Positions 1 to 5,210 of a stretch of DNA of 5,210 bases are shown piece after piece (the stretch's first letter is position 1; each line of letters opens with the position of its first letter). The stretch is taken from assembly GCA_018065965.1 (NCBI GenBank), contig JAGHSH010000091.1:1-5210 (forward strand), in the 5' to 3' direction. The position numbers and the translations under genes were made by a program. The notes beneath the pieces are model-generated. The model saw only the letters and a program-made list of their open reading frames with translations, ran no database searches and was not told the DNA's origin. This DNA is from Candidatus Apopatocola equi. Lineage in GTDB: Bacteria; Bacillota; Clostridia; Oscillospirales; Oscillospiraceae.

Positions 1-1207
1 CCAGCAGCTTTTCCTGCTCCGTACTCAGCCGGAGCAGCTCTTCCCCGGCCTTGCTCAGGGCTTTCAGCTCTCCCTGCATCTGCGCGCGGGAAAGCTCCAG
101 CTGCTCGGCGGCGCGGAGCTTCTCCTGCTCCTCTGCCGCATCCCGGATGGCTTTTTTCTTCAGGGCGGTCAGTTTGGCGGCGTGACTGTCCCTTTCCTTG
201 TAGAGAGGCAGAACAGCCCGCAGCTGGGCGGCGGCCTGAGCGAGCCGTTCGATCTCGCTGCGGTTTTCTCCGGCAGCGGCATATTCCTGCTCCAGCTGTG
301 CCTTTTGCTGCTGCTCCCGGCTAAGCTGCTCCCGCTTCGCCGTCAGAAGCGCTTCGTCCCTGCGGCGTCCTTCGGCCTGCTGCAGGGCGGCCTTCACGGT
401 GTCAAGCTGCTTTTCCACGCTATCCAGCTCACTGCGGCAGCGGCGCTCGGCATCCTTGTCCAGCTCCTGCAGCTGCCGGAGCAGCTCCAGCGTCTCCTCA
501 AAGGGAAGCTGCCCCCTGCGGGCTTTTTCCGCCTGCAGGCAGAGGGGAGACGACTCCTCGGTGAGGATCTCTGCCGTAAACTGGCCGATGCTGCTGCGGG
601 CAAAGGCGCAGGCGCTCTTCAGCTCCCGCTGCTCGGCTCCCAGCACCTGCTGCAGCCGGGCATAGCAGTCGGTGCGGAAGAGCTTCTGAAAAATCGCCTT
701 GCGCTCCTCGGTGGAGGCGGTGAGCAGCTTCTGAAAATCGCCCTGTGCGATCATTGCTATGCGGGTAAACTGATCCCGGTTGATGCCCAGAATGCCGATG
801 ATGGCCTGATTGACCTCACTGATGCGGCTATCCAGCACCCTGCCGTCCGGGTAATACAAGGCTGCCTTGGCCGTTTCCTTCGTCATGCCGCTGCCCCGGC
901 GCTTGGGGCGCTCGTATTCCGGGCTGCGGCGGACGGTATATTTCTGTCCGCCGTAGAGGAATTCCAGCTCCACCTCCGTGGGCGTGGCAGGGGAGGCGTA
1001 AAGGGAGCGGAACATCCCCGGCTCCCGGCTGCTGCCGCTGGCCTCACCGAAGAGGGCATAGGTAATGGCGTCAAAGATCGTGGTCTTGCCTGCGCCGGTA
1101 TCGCCGGTGATGAGGTAGAGTCCCCGTTCCCCCAGCTTGTCCAGCTCCAGGACTGTGGTTCCGGCATAGGGGCCGAAGGCAGACATTTTCAGACGGATCG
1201 GTCTCAT
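1..1207 (-). CDS. sbcC: SbcC, ATPase subunit of the SbcCD nuclease (C-terminal part outside the window)
   Basis: This is the N-terminal 402 residues of the SMC/Rad50-like ATPase that works with SbcD to cut DNA hairpins and protein-blocked or double-strand ends in the cytoplasm. The protein begins MRPIRLKMSAFGPYAGT, the usual SbcC/Rad50 opening. A Walker A motif GDTGAGKT lies at residues 35-42, and the Q-loop region MIAQGDFQKLL follows with Gln155. From about residue 180 the sequence turns rich in Glu, Gln, Lys, Arg and Leu with heptad-like spacing, which is the first arm of the long coiled coil. The zinc-hook CxxC, signature motif and Walker B are not visible because the reading frame is still open at base 1. 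Family members are about 1000 residues or more, so roughly 40% is present. I read the frame codon by codon and found no stop or frameshift. The ATG overlaps the sbcD stop as ATGA, which fixes the start and points to a shared transcript. Confidence 0.96.
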   Translation of the reverse strand, partial: MRPIRLKMSAFGPYAGTTVLELDKLGERGLYLITGDTGAGKTTIFDAITYALFGEASGSSREPGMFRSLYASPATPTEVELEFLYGGQKYTVRRSPEYERPKRRGSGMTKETAKAALYYPDGRVLDSRISEVNQAIIGILGINRDQFTRIAMIAQGDFQKLLTASTEERKAIFQKLFRTDCYARLQQVLGAEQRELKSACAFARSSIGQFTAEILTEESSPLCLQAEKARRGQLPFEETLELLRQLQELDKDAERRCRSELDSVEKQLDTVKAALQQAEGRRRDEALLTAKREQLSREQQQKAQLEQEYAAAGENRSEIERLAQAAAQLRAVLPLYKERDSHAAKLTALKKKAIRDAAEEQEKLRAAEQLELSRAQMQGELKALSKAGEELLRLSTEQEKLL

Positions 1208-2343
1208 ACTTCCTCCTCCCAGATCTTCTCAATCAGTGTGCGGATATAGCTCTCCTGCTGCTCGCTCATGGGCGTTCCGTTCTGCTCGGTGAAGAAGTCC
1301 GCAAACAGCTCCAGCGGGCTCTTGCTGCTCACATCCGCCGCCTCGGAGAAGTCCGCCGTGTGGCGGGTGCGGGCGTTGTCATATTCCAGCTTCATCAGAT
1401 AGGGGTAGACCGTCCGGAGCTTACCCACTGCCTCGGGTACATCGTTCTCGTCGGTGAGGATCACGCGCAGATAGCTTTCGGGCAGGTCGGTGTCTGCGTA
1501 AAAGCTCCGCAGGGTCAGCTCATCGTAACGGCCCCGGATCTCCCGCAGCGCATGCAGGGGCTTGAGGGGAACGGTGCGGACGGCAAGCTCACCCTTTTCG
1601 CCCAGCTCCGCCACGGTGACGGATTTGCTGTGGGAAAGCTCGGAGAAAGAATATTTCAGCGGGGTGCCGCAGTAGCGGATGCGCGGCGAGCCGATGTTCT
1701 GCGGGGAGTGGATGTGACCCAGCGCCACATAGTCAAAGCCCTCAAATGCGGAGGCGTCCACGTTATCGCTGCCGCCTATGCTGATCTCCTCGGACTCGCA
1801 GCGCTCCGCGCCGGTGACGAACTGATGGGTCAGCAGCACATTCCGCTCCGTCGGCTGAAGGGGAAGCCCCCGCAGCGCCGTGCGGACGGCGTCGGTGTAG
1901 CTCTCAATGCTCTCCTCCGGGAAGAAAGCGCGTACATGGGAGGGCTTGAGGAAGGGGAGCAGGTAAAAATTTACTTTGCCGAAGCGATCCTGCAGCGTGA
2001 TGGGCTGCAGCGCTCCGCCGTAGACCGGCGCCATGTGTACGCCGCTGCTCTCCATGAGCCGTCCGCCGAAGGCCAGCCGCTCCGGGGAATCGTGGTTCCC
2101 GCTGAGGACAAAGACCTGCAGGCTCCGCCGGGAGAGGGAAGTGAGAAAGCTGTCGAACAGCTCCACCGCTTCTGCGGAGGGAACGCTCTTGTCGTACACA
2201 TCCCCGGCGATGAGCACCGCCTCGGGCTGCTCCGCATCCACGAGGGTAAGGATCTCGGGGAGAATATAGCGCTGATCCTCCAGCATCGAAAAATCGTTGA
2301 GACGCTTTCCCAGATGAAGGTCGGAAAGATGTATCAGCTTCAT
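1204..2343 (-). CDS. sbcD: SbcD, metallophosphoesterase nuclease subunit of SbcCD
   Basis: This 379-residue protein is the Mre11-like nuclease partner of SbcC and provides the metal-dependent (Mn2+ in the family) exo- and endonuclease active site. All the calcineurin-like phosphoesterase motifs are visible: DLHLG with Asp8 and His10, GDVYD at 47-51, GNHD at 82-85, THQF with His173, and GHIH at 209-212. The length is normal for SbcD. The region after about residue 265 corresponds to the C-terminal cap and SbcC-binding part of the family. The start MKLIHLSDLHLG is the canonical N-terminus and has AAGGAG 7 bases upstream (2351-2356). The stop TGA overlaps the sbcC ATG by 4 bases. The gene is first in its operon within the window, with its own promoter just upstream. 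Nothing in the catalytic core is missing. Confidence 0.97.
   Translation of the reverse strand: MKLIHLSDLHLGKRLNDFSMLEDQRYILPEILTLVDAEQPEAVLIAGDVYDKSVPSAEAVELFDSFLTSLSRRSLQVFVLSGNHDSPERLAFGGRLMESSGVHMAPVYGGALQPITLQDRFGKVNFYLLPFLKPSHVRAFFPEESIESYTDAVRTALRGLPLQPTERNVLLTHQFVTGAERCESEEISIGGSDNVDASAFEGFDYVALGHIHSPQNIGSPRIRYCGTPLKYSFSELSHSKSVTVAELGEKGELAVRTVPLKPLHALREIRGRYDELTLRSFYADTDLPESYLRVILTDENDVPEAVGKLRTVYPYLMKLEYDNARTRHTADFSEAADVSSKSPLELFADFFTEQNGTPMSEQQESYIRTLIEKIWEEEV
1211..1220 (-). promoter_or_regulatory. Ribosome binding site of sbcC inside the end of sbcD
   Basis: The minus strand reads GGGAGGAGGAAGT and then the sbcC ATG. The purine-rich stretch gives a GGGAGG 7 bases, or an AGGAGG 4 bases, before the start. 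The same bases encode the last residues of SbcD (WEEEV), so sbcC initiation is built into the end of sbcD. This supports translational coupling. Confidence 0.8.
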
Positions 2344-2372
2344 GACTCCGCTCCTTTTTATGTGATAAGACC

Positions 2373-2381
2373 ATTATAGCA
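2373..2381 (-). promoter_or_regulatory. Extended -10 promoter of sbcDC
   Basis: The minus strand carries TGCTATAAT, a perfect TATAAT with the extended TGn element, 29 bases before the sbcD ATG. No good -35 lies at normal distance: the 17-base position reads GTTTTA, and a TTGGAC is only 11 bases away. Transcription would start near 2366 and give a leader of roughly 22 bases containing the AAGGAG ribosome site. The call rests on sequence match and position only. Confidence 0.7.
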
Positions 2382-2405
2382 GCGCGAAAGTCCAATAAAA
2401 CGGAC

Positions 2406-2470
2406 AGGGTTCTGAATATCGCTCGACCGGAGAGGGCGGCAGCCCTCTTTGATCGAGACGAGCAAACCCT
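2406..2470. repeat. Imperfect 65-base inverted repeat in the intergenic region
   Basis: Three nested complementary blocks can be seen: AGGGTT (2406-2411) with AACCCT (2465-2470), CTCGA (2422-2426) with TCGAG (2453-2457), and AGAGGGC (2431-2437) with GCCCTCT (2442-2448) around a GGCA loop. An alternative pairing joins GCTCG (2421-2425) with CGAGC (2459-2463). It lies downstream of the 511-residue gene and upstream of the sbcD -10. In the minus direction the hairpin is followed by GTCCGTTTTATT, so it could be a weak terminator for the upstream gene. It could also be a dispersed intergenic repeat. There is no clean U-tract, so I leave the function open. Confidence 0.5.
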
Positions 2471-2499
2471 TTCTTCAAAAAACGAATTGTATTGAAGAA
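2471..2499. repeat. 8-bp perfect inverted repeat TTCTTCAA / TTGAAGAA
   Basis: TTCTTCAA at 2471-2478 is matched by TTGAAGAA at 2492-2499 around a 13-base AT-rich centre. It directly adjoins the 65-base inverted repeat and lies 36 bases past the stop of the 511-residue gene on the minus strand. The stem is AT-rich and the loop long, so it would be a weak terminator. A protein-binding site is equally possible. Confidence 0.35.
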
Positions 2500-2534
2500 C
2501 TGAAGCGGCCCCTGCAGCGCACGGGGGCGGAGTG

Positions 2535-4070
2535 TTATTTATTTTTTTTTTCCCTTCGTTGCATGTTATGGGCGCCGGCGCGGATAGCCTCGGCCACATT
2601 GCCGATCACGTCCAGCCCCAGCAGTCCGGCCACATCGTTGACCATGTCCGCCCAGTCGGCAGTGCCCTGCTCGCCCTTGGCGGCTATGGCTTCCTTAACA
2701 TCGCCGCCTACCACATAGAGATTCAGCAGCACGCTCAGGAAGGGCAGACCCAATGCATCGGTGAGCAGAGTGGCGTTTTCCGCATACAGTCCCTTGCTCT
2801 CGCCGAAAGAATAGAGGGGGGCCACCAGACGCAGGAGCTTGCGCTCGCTGCTGTCGCTCTCCCGGCTCCAGGCCAGGAGCTTTCCGGCGGCCTTCAGCGC
2901 CTCCGGCTCGGCCTCCGGGAGCAGAGCTCCCGCAAGACAGGCGAGCTTCGCCTCCGGATATTCCCCGGCATAGAGGCTGAGCTTTTCCTGCAACTCCCGG
3001 GGGCTGTCTGCGTCAAAGATCACCAGAGCGGGCTTCAGCTTTTCTTCGCCTGGCTTCTTGATATCCAGATAGGCGCGGGATTTGAAGGTTTTCTCCAGCT
3101 CCGCGTGAGCGGGCGTGGGAGCCCAGCAGAGCAGCAGCGTTTTCATCTGCAGGGTGATGAGTCCACCGGAGGCGGCTGCAGCTTCGGCAGCCTTGGCGGC
3201 AGGCCGCAGCAGTCGGAGCAGAGCCCATGCTGCGCCGCCCGCAAGAGCAGCAGCGCCCAGCAGCTTCAGCACGGGAGACACCGAGGGGAGCTTTTCCAGC
3301 GCCTGCTTTTCCTCCTGTGAGCAGAGGCGGCAGGAGCGCGCCTCCTCGCCGAAATCCCGCCGGGTGGGCTCCTTCAGGATGACCCAGTCGCCGAAATCAT
3401 GTCCCGCTGCGGGAAGGACCTCCACGTGCTCCTCGCCGCAGAGCCTGCAGCGGAGGCGCTTTTCCCCGTCCTGCGTGCAGGTGGGCTCGGTAATGCTTTC
3501 CTCGAAATCGTGCCCGAGCGCAGGGAAAACCTCTTTCTGCTCCTCCTCGCAGTACCTGCGGGTGCATTTCTCCAGCCGATAGCCGTCCTCGGTGCAGGAG
3601 GCTTCCACCTCCTCCGCCAGCTCAAACTCATGCCCCAGAGGCTCAATGATCCGGTTAAAGGCATAATCGCAGCGGGTGCAGCTGCAGCGCTCCGCGCCTT
3701 CATGGGTGCAGTCGGCGCTGCGGATCAGCCTGACGGAGAAGGAATGCCCCAGCGGAGAAACGGACTTTTCATAGCTGTCCTTACAGCGCGTGCAGGTATA
3801 GTAGGCAAGACCCGGCTCCGTGCAGGTGGGTTCCTCCGCCAGTTCCTTTTCGTAGTCATGTCCCAGAGCCGGGGCGTCCTGTTCCAGACTTGTCTGGCAG
3901 TCTGGGCAGAAATAGTACATCAGGCCGCTCCGGGTGCAGGAGGGAGGCATGTTGGTGGCTGCAGAAACCATGGCCTTGCCGCAGCTGGGGCAGTTTACCG
4001 CCAGCGCGGGAAGCAGCAGCAGCGGACAGAGCAGCAGGAAAAAGAAGAAAAACCTGTATGTATGCTTCAT
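2535..4070 (-). CDS. Predicted membrane protein with external C/H repeat modules and an unknown C-terminal domain
   Basis: I do not recognise a named family for this 511-residue protein. Residues 1-24 form a signal peptide: MKHTYR, a long Phe/Leu core, then PALA before Val25. After an NCPSC pair (Cys27, Cys30) come five modules of pattern C-x9-C-x2-C-x12-H (one has x4 in place of x2), each ending near (L/A)GH, then a degenerate sixth with only CRLC. Residues about 264-288 are hydrophobic (LLGAAALAGGAAWALLRLL) and followed by Arg and Lys, so a single membrane helix with the C-terminus inside is likely. Residues about 304-500 look alpha/beta, with strand-like TLLLCW, ALVIFDAD and AKLACLAG, then hydrophobic helices; the tail is basic and ends REKKNK. 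Similar Cys/His modules occur in many Clostridia surface proteins with no settled role, and metal binding is my inference. The start has GGAG 6 bases upstream and a strong promoter. It is probably transcribed alone. Confidence 0.9.
   Translation of the reverse strand: MKHTYRFFFFFLLLCPLLLLPALAVNCPSCGKAMVSAATNMPPSCTRSGLMYYFCPDCQTSLEQDAPALGHDYEKELAEEPTCTEPGLAYYTCTRCKDSYEKSVSPLGHSFSVRLIRSADCTHEGAERCSCTRCDYAFNRIIEPLGHEFELAEEVEASCTEDGYRLEKCTRRYCEEEQKEVFPALGHDFEESITEPTCTQDGEKRLRCRLCGEEHVEVLPAAGHDFGDWVILKEPTRRDFGEEARSCRLCSQEEKQALEKLPSVSPVLKLLGAAALAGGAAWALLRLLRPAAKAAEAAAASGGLITLQMKTLLLCWAPTPAHAELEKTFKSRAYLDIKKPGEEKLKPALVIFDADSPRELQEKLSLYAGEYPEAKLACLAGALLPEAEPEALKAAGKLLAWSRESDSSERKLLRLVAPLYSFGESKGLYAENATLLTDALGLPFLSVLLNLYVVGGDVKEAIAAKGEQGTADWADMVNDVAGLLGLDVIGNVAEAIRAGAHNMQRREKKNK
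3321..3992 (-). repeat. Tandem C-x9-C-x2-C-x12-H protein modules (five full, one degenerate)
   Basis: Within the 511-residue protein the module ligands are C45/C55/C58/H71, C83/C93/C96/H109, C121/C131/C134/H147, C159/C169/C174/H187 and C198/C208/C211/H224. First cysteines are 38, 38, 38 and 39 residues apart. The fourth module has two extra residues between its second and third Cys (CTRRYC), and the third has an additional Cys129. A sixth copy keeps only C247 and C250, having Thr-Arg where the first Cys should be and no GH. The span also includes the leading C27/C30 pair. Three Cys plus one His per unit suggests a one-metal site or a disulfide-plus-His arrangement; the sequence cannot tell which. 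Confidence 0.85.
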
Positions 4071-4100
4071 ATGCGTCTCCGGCGTTCAAAAATCAGGATT

Positions 4101-4129
4101 ATTGTAGCAAACCGCCCGTGCTCTGTCAA
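4101..4129 (-). promoter_or_regulatory. Near-consensus sigma-A promoter of the 511-residue membrane protein
   Basis: The minus strand reads TTGACA (4124-4129), exactly 17 bases, then TACAAT (4101-4106), with an extended TG element (TGCTACAAT). Transcription would start near 4094, giving a leader of about 24 bases with GGAG (4077-4080) before the ATG at 4070. This is the best promoter in the window and suggests the gene is well transcribed unless repressed. Confidence 0.85.
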
Positions 4130-4140
4130 GGTCACTGCCG

Positions 4141-4150
4141 CTTGCGCAAG
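4141..4150. promoter_or_regulatory. Perfect 10-bp palindrome between the divergent promoters, possible operator
   Basis: CTTGCGCAAG is its own reverse complement. It overlaps the -35 region of the plus-strand promoter and ends 12 bases from the -35 of the minus-strand promoter. A bound dimer here could affect both genes. A 10-bp palindrome can arise by chance in a region this size, so the operator role is an inference. Confidence 0.35.
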
Positions 4151-4171
4151 GGGGGATCGCTGTGTTATACT
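4142..4171 (+). promoter_or_regulatory. Extended -10 promoter of the DUF3786 gene
   Basis: The plus strand carries TGTTATACT, an extended TGn element with TATACT (4166-4171), one mismatch from consensus. A weak TTGCGC lies 18 bases upstream (4142-4147). The start point would be near 4178, almost at the ribosome site, so the leader is only about 15 bases long. That leaves no room for a riboswitch or attenuator. Confidence 0.65.
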
Positions 4172-4177
4172 AAAGAA

Positions 4178-4186
4178 AAGGAGGGG
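4178..4186 (+). promoter_or_regulatory. Ribosome binding site that decides the GTG start of the DUF3786 gene
   Basis: AAGGAGGGG precedes GTG at 4193, with 8 bases between AGGAGG and the start. The open frame extends further upstream, but that part lies across the promoter and has no comparable site. The next in-frame ATG (4226) has no such site either, so the GTG is preferred. Confidence 0.85.
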
Positions 4187-4192
4187 AAGACC

Positions 4193-4795
4193 GTGGCTGA
4201 TAATTACGAACGTACCCGCAACGAGATGCGCAGCGAATTTCTGAAATACGATCAGAGCGCCATGCTCCGCAAGCTGCCTCTGGAGGCGGATGAGGACTAT
4301 ATCTACCTGAGCTATCTGGGGATGCCCTGCCGTGTCGGGCGGAGAACCGGCATCGTGGAGCTGAAGCGGGAGGAATATGAGGAGGCTGACTTCAGCCTGT
4401 CCATGACGGTTTATGACCTGCTTTGCTATGCGAAGGAGGGCTGCTGCCTGTCCGGCCGCTTTGTGCCCCATACCGGGCTGAAGGTGCAGGGCAGCGGCGT
4501 GAACGTGAACGCCGGCTTTTTCAAAAACGACAACTCAGCTCTGCAGGGCAAAGGCGAGGCGCTCCGGCGGGTGCTGAGCGAGCTGGGCGAGCTGACGGAG
4601 CTGTCTGCGGATGTGGCGGCGATCCTTCACCCCTTCCCCTTTCTGCCCCTTATGGTGCAGTTCTGGGACGGGGACGAGGAATTCCCGCCCACGCTGAAAT
4701 TCATGTTTGATGAAAATATCCTGGACTATATGCACTTTGAAACGACATTCTACTTTCTGGGTTCCATCCGCTCGGAGATCAGAAAAAGGCTGTGA
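4193..4795 (+). CDS. DUF3786 family protein
   Basis: This 200-residue protein has no signal peptide or membrane helix and is probably cytoplasmic. I assign it to DUF3786 from recalled family features: an N-terminal helix of the YERTRNEMRSEFLKYD type, a small beta region around YIYLSYLGMPCRVGRRTGIVEL, the segment SMTVYDLLCYAKEG, and above all the C-terminal block LMVQFWDGDEEFPPTLKFMFDENI (residues 153-176), with WDGDEEFPP and FDxxI resembling the family's most conserved part. The length fits the family. No biochemical role is established to my knowledge, and I do not propose one. A CC pair (Cys84, Cys85) and Cys46 and Cys78 are present but form no clear metal motif. The gene has its own promoter, diverges from the membrane-protein gene, and ends 10 bases before a strong terminator, so it is probably a single-gene transcript. 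Confidence 0.85.
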   Translation: MADNYERTRNEMRSEFLKYDQSAMLRKLPLEADEDYIYLSYLGMPCRVGRRTGIVELKREEYEEADFSLSMTVYDLLCYAKEGCCLSGRFVPHTGLKVQGSGVNVNAGFFKNDNSALQGKGEALRRVLSELGELTELSADVAAILHPFPFLPLMVQFWDGDEEFPPTLKFMFDENILDYMHFETTFYFLGSIRSEIRKRL

Positions 4796-4805
4796 CCCTG
4801 AGCAC

Positions 4806-4845
4806 AAAAATGGTTCGCTGCAAAAAATGCAGCGAACCATTTTTT
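4806..4845. terminator. Bidirectional intrinsic terminator
   Basis: A perfect 17-bp inverted repeat, AAAAATGGTTCGCTGCA (4806-4822) and its complement (4828-4844), flanks an AAAAA loop. The T-run at 4840-4845 serves plus-strand transcripts from the DUF3786 gene, and the A-run at 4806-4810 becomes a T-run for the minus-strand gene that ends at 4881. The two genes converge on it, which fits a shared terminator. Confidence 0.93.
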
Positions 4846-4880
4846 CATTCGGAGTATTATTCTGTTTTCAGCAAAGAAGC

Positions 4881-5210
4881 TCAGGCAGCAGGATCTTCGG
4901 GGATGCTCTCCGCTTCCTCTGCTTCCGGCTCTGCAACGGGAAGCTCGGGAACGGGGATGTCCTCTCTGCCGATGAGCTCGGCAGCCACGGCGGTGCGCAG
5001 AGCGCCGCTGCTCTCCTCGGTGACGGCAAGGCGGACCACGTCGTTCACGGAGATGATGGCGGCAATGGGCGCATCCTTCACGGAGAGCTCATACCACTGC
5101 CCGTCCACAGACAGGTAGAAGTGGGTGTAGCCTTCGATGACGGCGGAGCGAAGCTCCTCGACCGTGCCCTCCACGGAAACGGTGTCAGCCACGGGAGCGG
5201 GAAGGATCTC
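4881..5210 (-). CDS. C-terminal part of an unrecognised protein, possibly an OB-like domain with an acidic Pro-rich tail
   Basis: The frame is open to the right edge, giving 109 visible residues that begin EILPAPVADTVSVEG and end ESIPEDPAA. A GTG at 5190-5192 could be read as a start, but nothing resembling a ribosome site precedes it (the upstream bases are pyrimidine-rich), so the true start is very likely outside. The middle, VSVEGTVEELRS to AVAAELIG, reads as alternating strands (THFYLSVDGQWYELSV, IAAIISVNDVVRLAVT), a pattern compatible with a small beta-barrel such as an OB fold; this is inference from hydrophobic patterning, not a family match. The last 27 or so residues are rich in Pro, Glu and Ala and probably disordered. 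There are no Cys residues in the visible part. It converges with the DUF3786 gene and shares its terminator. Confidence 0.75.
   Translation of the reverse strand, partial: EILPAPVADTVSVEGTVEELRSAVIEGYTHFYLSVDGQWYELSVKDAPIAAIISVNDVVRLAVTEESSGALRTAVAAELIGREDIPVPELPVAEPEAEEAESIPEDPAA

Noticed and set aside
182..1249. A 355-codon open frame on the plus strand antisense to sbcC
   Set aside because: It is a shadow of sbcC, whose frame has conserved Walker A and Q-loop motifs. The antisense translation is low-complexity Leu/Ala/Gly/Gln with no family features and no ribosome site.
1360..2379. A 339-codon open frame on the plus strand antisense to sbcD
   Set aside because: The sbcD strand carries all phosphoesterase motifs. 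The antisense frame is a product of high GC and codon bias, and it runs through the sbcD promoter.
1904..2599. A 231-codon minus-strand frame overlapping sbcD and the upstream intergenic region
   Set aside because: It is out of frame with sbcD, crosses the sbcD promoter and the inverted repeats, and has no ribosome site or recognisable domain.
3321..3992. Possible CRISPR-like or DNA tandem repeat from the 114-base periodicity
   Set aside because: The periodicity is at the protein level. The DNA copies are too diverged to be direct repeats with spacers, and the unit is an in-frame coding module.
3399..4244. A 281-codon plus-strand frame opposite the membrane-protein gene
   Set aside because: The minus-strand frame has a signal peptide, regular Cys/His modules and a proper promoter. 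The opposite frame is a shadow that also runs through both divergent promoters.
4806..4845. The perfect inverted repeat as an insertion-sequence end or recombination site
   Set aside because: Its position between converging genes, short A5 loop and T/A-runs on both flanks fit a bidirectional terminator, and no transposase is nearby.
5190..5192. GTG as the true start of the right-edge gene
   Set aside because: No Shine-Dalgarno-like bases precede it, and the frame stays open to the window end, so the gene almost certainly starts further right.

Overview
The window looks like chromosomal DNA from a GC-rich member of the Clostridia (Firmicutes), perhaps Oscillospiraceae or a related gut lineage. 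This rests on three things: GC-rich coding DNA with purine-rich AGGAGG-type ribosome sites and sigma-A-like promoters, a DUF3786 gene, and a secreted protein with C/H repeat modules of the kind common in Clostridia. The lineage is an inference, not something read directly. I see no rRNA, tRNA, CRISPR array, insertion sequence or phage gene.

Layout from left to right: (1) Positions 1-2343, minus strand: an sbcD-sbcC pair. sbcD is complete and sbcC is cut by the left edge after 402 codons. The two overlap in an ATGA junction, so translational coupling is likely. They encode the SbcCD (Mre11-Rad50-like) nuclease that processes DNA hairpins and blocked ends. An extended -10 promoter precedes sbcD. 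(2) Positions 2344-2534: a 191-base intergenic stretch with the sbcD promoter and two inverted repeats. (3) Positions 2535-4070, minus strand: a 511-residue predicted membrane protein with a signal peptide, five C-x9-C-x2-C-x12-H modules spaced about 38 residues apart, a degenerate sixth module, one membrane helix and an unrecognised C-terminal domain of about 200 residues. (4) Positions 4071-4192: a divergent promoter region with a near-consensus promoter on the minus strand, an extended -10 promoter on the plus strand and a 10-bp palindrome between them. (5) Positions 4193-4795, plus strand: a complete DUF3786 protein. (6) Positions 4806-4845: a perfect 17-bp hairpin with A/T flanks, suited to terminate converging transcripts from both sides. 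(7) Positions 4881-5210, minus strand: the C-terminal 109 residues of an unrecognised protein whose start lies beyond the right edge.

Only sbcD and sbcC clearly work together. The 511-residue gene and the DUF3786 gene share a divergent control region, which raises co-regulation as a possibility, but their functions are unknown. The best candidate for something undescribed is the 511-residue protein, because it joins an external array of possible metal-binding modules to a C-terminal domain predicted to face the cytosol.
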